6,325 nt of DNA from the NCBI GenBank assembly GCA_028717165.1, contig JAQUOK010000198.1, positions 1-6,325 on the forward strand. Reading direction: 5' to 3'. This document shows, one piece after another, positions 1-4,559 of the stretch (positions are counted from its first letter, which is position 1; the number at the start of each line of letters is the position of its first letter). The translations under genes were made by a program, and so were the position numbers. The notes below the pieces were generated by a model. The model had not been told where the DNA came from. It saw only the letters and a list, made by a program, of their open reading frames with translations, and ran no database searches. Source of the DNA: Victivallaceae bacterium (GTDB lineage Bacteria > Verrucomicrobiota > Lentisphaeria > Victivallales > Victivallaceae).

Positions 1-467
1 GACTTCAAACGCTCGTTCAACTGGCGGCGTTTTTCTCCTTCCGGGGCGTTGTCGAGAACATCAAGCAGGGCAATGATCGCTTCGGCCGGTGTTCCTTCAT
101 GGAAACTGATCCGGCTTATTTCCCTGCACTCGAAAAAGTCACGCAGTTGTTCCGCGGCAAAAGAGTGATCGTGATCGATGATAATATCGTCATAAATAAA
201 ATGTTTTTCGCTGAAGTCCAGACTGATTATCTTTCTGTCCAGCATTGCTTCGTGAAGTCCGTCTACTACTGCTTTCGCGGAATCCAGTACTTTGGGATGT
301 TCCGGGTGATAAAGCTGTAATTGTTTCTGGCACATGAAAATATCCCGCAGCACTACGGTAAGCTTTCTGCTGAGCTGCAGGGATTCCTTTGATACCGCGG
401 TCAACCCGCTGGGCTCTTTGCTTTCCGGGGCCGGATCAGTATTGTCAGATTCCGTATTATAATCCAT
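1..467 (-). CDS. Partial protein with N-terminal domain paralogous to the upstream HEAT-repeat protein (C-terminus beyond window)
   Basis: The frame is open from an ATG at 467 to the left edge, giving 155 residues with no stop, so the gene continues outside. Residues 1-35 are polar and low-complexity (many D, E, S, P, T) and look disordered. Residues about 36-140 form an alpha/beta domain with a leading LYHPEHPKV motif (52-60), a predicted strand pair near 80-98 and a closing block with L108, E113, I117, F122, G125, I131, I132 and L138. The same pattern occurs in the neighbouring 814-residue protein. From general knowledge, this LY-x-x-x-H-x-x-V type domain is found at the N-terminus of bacterial HEAT-repeat and signalling proteins (GGDEF or HD-GYP types), so the missing half could be either. 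The start overlaps the upstream stop by 11 nt. AGGA sites end 3 and 11 nt before the ATG, which suggests translational coupling. There is no signal peptide or membrane segment. The specific function is unknown. Confidence 0.8.
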   Translation of the reverse strand, partial: MDYNTESDNTDPAPESKEPSGLTAVSKESLQLSRKLTVVLRDIFMCQKQLQLYHPEHPKVLDSAKAVVDGLHEAMLDRKIISLDFSEKHFIYDDIIIDHDHSFAAEQLRDFFECREISRISFHEGTPAEAIIALLDVLDNAPEGEKRRQLNERLK

Positions 468-2901
468 GTTCCTGACCGTCCTTTGAAGTTTTATCAGAGT
501 CCGAAGCGAACAGCCGCCGCACAAGTGGGATTTTCAATAAAATATTGCCGGTAAAAACCAGAGAGCACTTCGCGGCAGCCCATATTTTTACGACCACCCA
601 TTTGATTATCCTGATAAATGTCCGCGGGATCAGCATAAGCAGCCTGCATAACGTGTTCCAGGCGTATTTTATAATCCGTATCGCGGCTTTTACGGTGTTA
701 AGAATGACTGTGAACAGATATATGAAAGGCCGAATTACGGCAGTTATTATCCGCTTCGCAAGCAGCAGATATTTTTTAACCGCGGCTTTTATCCGGTCGG
801 CGGCGCAACTCAGAAAAGTGCGTTGCAGTTTGTCCATATGGGTTTCCAGGGCTTTCGCGGCGGCCGGCGCAGGGCTTCCGGACAAGGCGTAAGCCGCCCC
901 GAAGCGCAGTTCATATTTATAATTGCGCCGCCATAAGTTGCGGCGGGCGATAATACTTTCCAGGACGGGAATTGCTTCTTCTTCTTTCCTGATACTCAAC
1001 GCTTCAACTGCGGCGCAGCGGTACAGGTAAGCGGATAAGCCACAACGGACGCTGCCGGCGGCGATCCGCGTCAGCAACGAAGCGCTTGCTTCTCCCGAAA
1101 AAGCGGCCAAAAGCGATATGATCCCAAGCCGACAGGCAGGCCTGGTCTTTTTATCTTCAAGATTATCAAGCAGGATGCGTTCAGCTTCCCGGTTATGGGA
1201 CATGGCCATAAAATCAAACGCCGTCAGGCGGTCATCAATATCTTCACTTTCCAGCAATTCGTCATAAAACCGGTTGACCGCCTCCTCCGAACGCAATAAC
1301 TGTGAAATAACGCGATATGACATAAATAATTTCTGCCGTATCGCTTCTGACGTAAAAGCGGGAATAAACTCTTTCGGCAGGTATTTATCCAAGGCCAGCA
1401 GCAGTTCGACCGCCGGTTCCTGATCCTGACGGCAACAGTCAAGAAAAAGGTCGGATATTACCGACAGTTGTCCGGGTTTCAATTTTTCCCAGAACACTTT
1501 ATTGAATATCTTAACGGAAGAGCTGTCCAGACGGGTAAATTGTTTAAAGACGGGGATAAGCGTAGCGTAATCCCGTTTCCTGAGATAAAGTTCCAGCAGG
1601 CCGGCCAGGCGGGTGCAAATATCAAGAATTCTTTCCTCATCCTTTTCGATAACCAGGAAATGCGTAAGGACATGCAGGTAGCCGAGTTCAAGATCAGACT
1701 GCAGGTTGGCAATACGCCGGTTCAAAAGCTCCGGATCTGCCTTGGAACCTGTCGGCGGCTGACTTACGGGAAGGACGGTAAAGTTCAATTCCGCTGCCCG
1801 GGCAAGCTGTTCAAGAAACTCTTCTGAACTTGCACCATTTTCCAGACGCTGCCGGAAATATTCCACTAACTCATTGAGTTTTTCCCGGGTCGGGCGTAAG
1901 CATGATGCGTATGACAAGGTTCCTTGAGAGTGATACTCTTTCATGATCGCTTCAAAGTATTCCGGCAAATCAAACGAGAAAAGTTTTACGCTTGGAATGA
2001 TCTTGTCTTTCAAAGTCGCGCGGCAATAATATTCCAGCAGTTCCAGGCGCAGAGCGGGATCAAGAAGGCGTGCGGCTTTTCCCAGCTGCCGGCGAATGTC
2101 TTCGCTTTCCTGCGCCGAATGCATCAGGATGACATTTTCCAGGCGTTGCATGACAGCGAACATGGTTTCCGCGGAAATGGCCTCCGGATCTTCAGGATCG
2201 GCGCTCAGGAAAACCAATAATTCGGCAACCGCGCGCGGATCGTTGAAAACTTGTACCGCAAGCTGAAGTTCGCGCTGCATCATAGTATTTTTTGTCGCCC
2301 TGTACAGGAGGTAGTCGATAAAAGGTTTCTCGTCAATCCCCGCTTTTTTCAATCCCGTCAGCCAGTTTTTGCGGCTTCCCGCGCCGCTGCCCATAAACTC
2401 TATCAGTCCCGCCGTACCCTCTTCCCCGGAGACGTCCGTATGTGAAGCGAGGTCTATTTCAATCCTACTGATGTTGGCCTGGGACAAAAGAAATTTAATG
2501 CCTCCGGCTTTCAGTAACGGCAGCGGCTTCATAGCCAGTATCTTGCACAATTCGATAATATCGTTATCACTGACCCCCTGCCAGAATCGGAATTTACGGA
2601 TATGATGTATTTCGAGGATTTTAGCGAGGTCGGCAATCTGGGCGTCATCTATGTCAATCTGGATTTTCGGGGTAATAAGTTTGTCGCCGATTTTTACGAC
2701 TACCAGACATTGGTGGTATTCAAACAGCGGAGTACAACTGTTAATCAGGTCCGAAACGGCAGTCGCAACTAATTTATGGGTCTGGGAATACAGGCGGATA
2801 TTTTTAAATACTTTCTGAACATTCGCCAGAAAAGTAAAATAAAGCTGTTGCTGATCTCCTTTCTTTACTTCGTCAGAAAACAGCTGGTATGACCTTTGCA
2901 A
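457..2901 (-). CDS. 814-residue HEAT-repeat protein with paralogous N-terminal domain and cationic amphipathic C-terminal tail
   Basis: Residues about 20-150 form a domain with LYSQTHKLV (37-45) and a block ending L92, E97, I101, F106, G109, I115, I116, L122, homologous to the downstream gene's product. Residues 160-550 are mostly helical and of unassigned fold (for example KAARLLDPALRLELLEYY at 275-292). Residues about 555-690 show HEAT-like helix pairs, such as RCAAVEALSIRKEEEAIPVL (628-647) and ELRFGAAYALSGSPAPAAAKAL (about 664-685). Residues 703-800 contain no Asp or Glu but 19 Lys/Arg among long hydrophobic runs. This tail looks like membrane-binding amphipathic helices or poorly hydrophobic membrane segments; an IRIIK-aromatic motif recurs 22 residues apart (741 and 763). 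The last residues are polar. There is no signal peptide. Start choice: TTG at 2901, preceded by GGGAGAG; no ATG lies near the N-terminus. The role is unknown; a membrane-associated scaffold is an inference. The 3' end overlaps the next gene by 11 nt, so the two genes form an operon. Confidence 0.88.
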   Translation of the reverse strand: MQRSYQLFSDEVKKGDQQQLYFTFLANVQKVFKNIRLYSQTHKLVATAVSDLINSCTPLFEYHQCLVVVKIGDKLITPKIQIDIDDAQIADLAKILEIHHIRKFRFWQGVSDNDIIELCKILAMKPLPLLKAGGIKFLLSQANISRIEIDLASHTDVSGEEGTAGLIEFMGSGAGSRKNWLTGLKKAGIDEKPFIDYLLYRATKNTMMQRELQLAVQVFNDPRAVAELLVFLSADPEDPEAISAETMFAVMQRLENVILMHSAQESEDIRRQLGKAARLLDPALRLELLEYYCRATLKDKIIPSVKLFSFDLPEYFEAIMKEYHSQGTLSYASCLRPTREKLNELVEYFRQRLENGASSEEFLEQLARAAELNFTVLPVSQPPTGSKADPELLNRRIANLQSDLELGYLHVLTHFLVIEKDEERILDICTRLAGLLELYLRKRDYATLIPVFKQFTRLDSSSVKIFNKVFWEKLKPGQLSVISDLFLDCCRQDQEPAVELLLALDKYLPKEFIPAFTSEAIRQKLFMSYRVISQLLRSEEAVNRFYDELLESEDIDDRLTAFDFMAMSHNREAERILLDNLEDKKTRPACRLGIISLLAAFSGEASASLLTRIAAGSVRCGLSAYLYRCAAVEALSIRKEEEAIPVLESIIARRNLWRRNYKYELRFGAAYALSGSPAPAAAKALETHMDKLQRTFLSCAADRIKAAVKKYLLLAKRIITAVIRPFIYLFTVILNTVKAAIRIIKYAWNTLCRLLMLIPRTFIRIIKWVVVKIWAAAKCSLVFTGNILLKIPLVRRLFASDSDKTSKDGQEHGL

Positions 2902-2906
2902 TTTAT

Positions 2907-2913
2907 CTCTCCC
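2907..2913 (-). promoter_or_regulatory. Ribosome binding site fixing a TTG start
   Basis: On the minus strand GGGAGAG sits five bases (GGGAG seven bases) before TTG at 2901-2899. It is the strongest Shine-Dalgarno match near the N-terminus of the 814-residue protein. Because no ATG occurs in frame until deep inside the protein, this site is the main argument for a TTG initiation codon. Confidence 0.75.
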
Positions 2914-3066
2914 GAAAATACCTGTTATCAGCCCGGTTATAAAACAAATTTAAACAATTTTCTCCGATGAAAACAGACTTGACCGGAAACAATTCCAGGC
3001 GCACCCGACAAAAACATCATAAGCGGCGGCTTTGATATAATTCATACTTACAAATTGCACTTTTGC

Positions 3067-3095
3067 ATTATACAATTGTTTTGGGGAAAAAGCAA
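3067..3095 (-). promoter_or_regulatory. Sigma70-type promoter for the HEAT-repeat operon
   Basis: On the minus strand, TTGCTT (3095-3090; 3 of 6 bases match the consensus -35) is followed by exactly 17 bases and a perfect TATAAT -10 box (3072-3067). Transcription would start near 3060, giving a leader of about 160 nt before the TTG start at 2901. Position and spacing fit a housekeeping promoter well. The weak -35 leaves room for an activator or moderate expression. Confidence 0.6.
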
Positions 3096-3100
3096 GTATC

Positions 3101-3120
3101 AAAACCTTATAAACGGTTTT
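3101..3120. repeat. Small inverted repeat upstream of the -35 box
   Basis: AAAACC (3101-3106) and GGTTTT (3115-3120) are perfect 6-bp arms around an 8-base AT-rich spacer, just upstream of the HEAT-operon -35 box. It could be a regulator site, but short AT-rich inverted repeats arise easily by chance. Confidence 0.3.
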
Positions 3121-3202
3121 CGGCTGTCCCTGACCGTGCCGGGAGTAAGGTTGGAGAACAAAGACTCCGCCCAAAGGACGGGGTTTAAAAACTCAAATAA
3201 AT
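3121..3202 (+). repeat. Dispersed repeat, copy A (two conserved boxes)
   Basis: Box 1 begins CGGCTGTCCCT (3121-3131) and runs to about 3151. It matches 4454-4483 with a few substitutions and one gap. Box 2, TTTAAAAACTCAAATAAAT (3184-3202), matches 4533-4551 at 18 of 19 positions. The boxes occur in the same order and orientation in both copies, 63 and 79 bases apart start to start, with diverged sequence between. No open frame is conserved between the copies, so this is a non-coding interspersed repeat rather than a duplicated gene. Confidence 0.6.
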
Positions 3203-3283
3203 ACTCGGAAAGTTCCGCTTAAAAGCGGCGCTACACGGAATTATATGAGACCGCCAAAGCGATGATAATTCAAGCTTCATTCT

Positions 3284-3322
3284 AAAAATTTGCACAAGGA
3301 GACTAATACCTCCTTGCACAAA
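3284..3322 (-). terminator. Rho-independent terminator of the pseudopilin gene
   Basis: The perfect 7-bp stem CAAGGAG/CTCCTTG (3295-3301 and 3310-3316) encloses an 8-base loop. A further 4-bp outer stem TTTG/CAAA (3289-3292 and 3319-3322) is separated by a 2x2 internal loop. Read on the minus strand it is followed by TTTTT (complement of 3284-3288). It begins about 20 bases after the pseudopilin stop codon, so that gene is probably a single-gene transcript. There is no T-run on the plus-strand side, so it looks one-directional. Confidence 0.8.
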
Positions 3323-3340
3323 AAATTATGTAATATAAGA

Positions 3341-3928
3341 TTATTCGCTGCTGGAAGGCACTTGATCCGGCTGAGCCGGGTATAATATGGTCATAGCTTC
3401 ACTGGCTGTGTACCAGCCGTTTGTCGGGAAACCTTTTACGTGACCATCGAGAAACAGCACGTTGCCGTATGCCTCGTGATTGGGAGTTCCCGGAGTACCG
3501 TTATGGCCGTCCGTCGTATCCCAGCGATCAGTGCTAAGAGCTGAATCAGCGTTCCCGAAACGGGTTGAAGCACCTTCCATCATGCCCTGGGCTATAGTAT
3601 AGTCGGTCATGGCGCCCTCTCCGGAAACAACGATAGAATCGCCGGATGAACCTTTGGGAGTCACAGTAGAAGGACATATATATACGCCGTAATCATTCAG
3701 ATATTTACCGCTGAGAAGGCTGCCCAAATAATCCGGGAAACTGTCTTCGTTATCCATAGCAGACTGCTTCATGGCAAGGCCTATCTGTTTGAGGTTTGAA
3801 GTACAGGAAATACGGCGCGCTTTTTCACGAGCCTGGTTCAGAGCCGGTAAAAGCATTCCGGCAAGGATAGCAATAATAGCGATCACGACGAGAAGTTCAA
3901 TGAGTGTGAATTTATTAAAAATCTTCAT
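3341..3928 (-). CDS. Type II secretion/type IV pilin-like prepilin with H-X9-DG C-terminal domain
   Basis: This 195-residue protein carries a class III prepilin leader, MKIFNK, followed by FTLIELLVVIAIIAILAGMLLPAL (residues 7-30). The Glu at +5 of the mature protein and the single hydrophobic helix are both present. Residue -1 is Lys rather than the usual Gly. Residues 31-50 (REKARRISCTSNLKQIG) are the conserved start of the globular domain, with C42 and a second Cys at 85 (YICPS). H151 followed by nine residues and D161-G162 (NVLFLDGHVKGF) is the H-X9-DG motif of the processing-associated prepilin family abundant in Planctomycetota and Lentisphaerota. The Gly/Ser/Asp-rich middle is variable in that family. 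It is expected in the inner membrane and, after prepilin peptidase processing, possibly in a pseudopilus or at the surface. No secretion or pilus assembly gene adjoins it, and its substrate or role is unknown. ATG at 3928 is chosen from the prepilin signature and a strong upstream AGGAG. Confidence 0.93.
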   Translation of the reverse strand: MKIFNKFTLIELLVVIAIIAILAGMLLPALNQAREKARRISCTSNLKQIGLAMKQSAMDNEDSFPDYLGSLLSGKYLNDYGVYICPSTVTPKGSSGDSIVVSGEGAMTDYTIAQGMMEGASTRFGNADSALSTDRWDTTDGHNGTPGTPNHEAYGNVLFLDGHVKGFPTNGWYTASEAMTILYPAQPDQVPSSSE

Positions 3929-3934
3929 CTCTTT

Positions 3935-3939
3935 CTCCT
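3935..3939 (-). promoter_or_regulatory. Ribosome binding site of the pseudopilin gene
   Basis: AGGAG on the minus strand lies six bases before the ATG at 3928, close to ideal. It confirms the short six-residue leader preceding the FTLIE processing motif. Confidence 0.8.
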
Positions 3940-3969
3940 GGGTTAAAACCTTTAGTTAAAAAAAGTTGT

Positions 3970-3995
3970 ATTATCTGGGAAAAACCGTTTTTTCC
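3970..3995 (-). promoter_or_regulatory. Possible pseudopilin promoter -10 with adjacent inverted repeat
   Basis: GATAAT (3975-3970, minus strand; 5 of 6 matches to a -10 box) would place transcription start near 3963, about 35 nt before the ATG. A perfect 7-bp inverted repeat, GGAAAAA/TTTTTCC with a 4-base loop (3978-3984 and 3989-3995), directly precedes it. No good -35 box lies 16-18 bases upstream (TCCGGA at 17), so the promoter may need an activator or the true promoter may be further upstream in the AT-rich block. Confidence 0.3.
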
Positions 3996-4273
3996 GGACC
4001 GATTGTTTTCAATTCTGCAATTCCTTTCTGCTGTTTTTTCAATAAGCGCCTCCATTTTTTTAGTTGTTATTGATAATATATCCATGAACGCTGTCATAAA
4101 GACATTTATTTACTGTATCCGTTCTTGTTTACTATTGTTTTACTGGTACATTTTTTCCATTTTTGTATGCTTATTTATAAACAAAATATATTATATTGAA
4201 TTTTTGTCAAGTTATTTAATAAACTTTTTTAAAAAATTAAAATTAGACGTCAGTCTGGGCAGGGACGACAGCA
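3996..4273. other. AT-rich intergenic block, no supported gene
   Basis: The stretch is strongly AT-rich, especially 4060-4245, unlike the balanced composition of the flanking genes. Frames that cross it have no Shine-Dalgarno site and translate into hydrophobic I/F/L/Y-rich sequence expected from base composition alone. A perfect TTGACA is present on the minus strand (4210-4205) with only a poor -10 (TATTTT) at 16 bases, so a distal promoter reading toward the pseudopilin cannot be excluded. Nothing else is recognised. Confidence 0.5.
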
Positions 4274-4405
4274 TGTTGACAAACCTTTTCTTTTACATTT
4301 TACGAGGTAGGGATGGCTCTCCGAGCCGTCCATTTCGAGGGACGGGGCTTTCGGAGAAATCGCCCTGCCTTGGGTTGTTCTGTAAAAACAGGAACTTTGT
4401 CAACA
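4274..4405. repeat. 132-bp fold-back (MITE-like) element with 10-bp terminal inverted repeats
   Basis: The ends are a perfect inverted pair, TGTTGACAAA (4274-4283) and TTTGTCAACA (4396-4405). The interior is also roughly self-complementary. AGGTAGGG near 4306-4312 faces CCCTGCCT at 4363-4370, and CTCTCCGAGCCGTCC (4317-4331) faces GGACGGGGCTTTCGGAG (about 4340-4355) with small bulges. The whole could fold into one long imperfect hairpin with a turn near 4332-4338. It contains no transposase, and no clear target-site duplication is seen at its edges. It could be a non-autonomous mobile element, or a structured transcript or terminator between genes. Confidence 0.55.
4311..4331. repeat. REP-like palindrome 1
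   Basis: Arms GGATGGCTC (4311-4319) and GAGCCGTCC (4323-4331) enclose the loop TCC. They pair over nine positions with a single G-U wobble. It sits inside the 132-bp fold-back element. The core GGCT..TCC..AGCC is shared with the palindrome at 4452-4471. Confidence 0.6.
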
Positions 4406-4451
4406 GTCTGGCGGCTGCATCTTTTTTCGCTATCTTCAAGTTCTCAGATGC

Positions 4452-4471
4452 CACGGCTGTCCCTAGCCGTG
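4452..4471. repeat. REP-like palindrome 2
   Basis: Perfect 7-bp arms CACGGCT (4452-4458) and AGCCGTG (4465-4471) enclose a 6-base loop, GTCCCT. It forms the start of repeat copy B. The corresponding palindrome in copy A (3121-3138) has lost pairing through two adjacent substitutions. No T-run follows on either strand, so it is not a canonical terminator, although it lies about 90 bases past the end of the decarboxylase-like gene. Confidence 0.6.
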
Positions 4472-4551
4472 CGGGGTTAAGGTACGGGCAGCAGAAGATT
4501 TTGCAGAACAATTTTTGAAATGGTAAAACCGCTTTAAAGACTCAAATAAAT
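4454..4551 (+). repeat. Dispersed repeat, copy B
   Basis: This is the partner of 3121-3202. Box 1 (4454-4483, CGGCTGTCCCTAGCCGTGC then GGGG, TTAAGGT) and box 2 (TTTAAAGACTCAAATAAAT, 4533-4551) lie in the same orientation as copy A. The copy ends eight bases short of the stop codon of the decarboxylase-like gene. The two copies therefore bracket the pseudopilin gene and the AT-rich block. Confidence 0.6.
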
Positions 4552-4559
4552 GGGGAACG

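Larger units (their letters stand above)
2902..3340. other. Intergenic region between pseudopilin and HEAT-repeat operon
   Basis: About 440 bases without a supported gene. From left to right it holds the untranslated leader of the 814-residue protein's gene (about 2902-3060), that gene's promoter (3067-3095), a small inverted repeat (3101-3120), copy A of the dispersed repeat (3121-3202), a short perfect hairpin CCGCTT-aa-AAGCGG (3215-3228) with no T-run, and the pseudopilin terminator (3284-3322). A 31-codon frame (3045 to 2950, minus) lies inside the leader but has no convincing ribosome binding site. Confidence 0.6.

Noticed and set aside
99..320. Plus-strand 73-residue frame
   Set aside because: It is antisense to the well-supported partial gene at 1-467 and shows no motif.
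545..2605. Several plus- and minus-strand frames of 64-119 residues inside the 814-residue gene
   Set aside because: They are shadows of a long frame with clear domain structure; none has its own ribosome site or protein-like features.
2950..3174. Minus-strand 74-residue frame upstream of the HEAT-repeat gene
   Set aside because: It starts upstream of the strong promoter at 3067-3095 and spans it and a repeat copy; no ribosome site. Only its last 31 codons lie in the predicted transcript, and those are noted as a weak upstream frame.
3915..4097. Minus-strand 60-residue frame overlapping the pseudopilin start
   Set aside because: None of its possible ATGs has a Shine-Dalgarno site, and it covers the probable pseudopilin promoter and AT-rich spacer.
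4276..4304. Plus-strand promoter from TTGACA at 4276-4281
   Set aside because: The hexamer at 17 bases (TTTACG) is a poor -10 and no plus-strand gene follows; TTGACA here is part of the terminal inverted repeat.
4293..4511. Minus-strand 72-residue frame across the repeats
   Set aside because: It is made entirely of inverted-repeat sequence with no ribosome binding site and no recognisable domain; it is best seen as an accidental open frame within an interspersed repeat.
4003..4518. Plus-strand 171-residue frame with hydrophobic N-terminal half, resembling a membrane protein
   Set aside because: It begins at TTG without a Shine-Dalgarno site. The hydrophobic half is what AT-rich DNA encodes by chance, and the second half runs straight through the fold-back element and REP-like palindromes.
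3121..4551. CRISPR array, tRNA or rRNA in the intergenic repeats
   Set aside because: Only two diverged repeat copies exist, far apart and without regular spacers, and no cloverleaf or conserved rRNA segment is visible.
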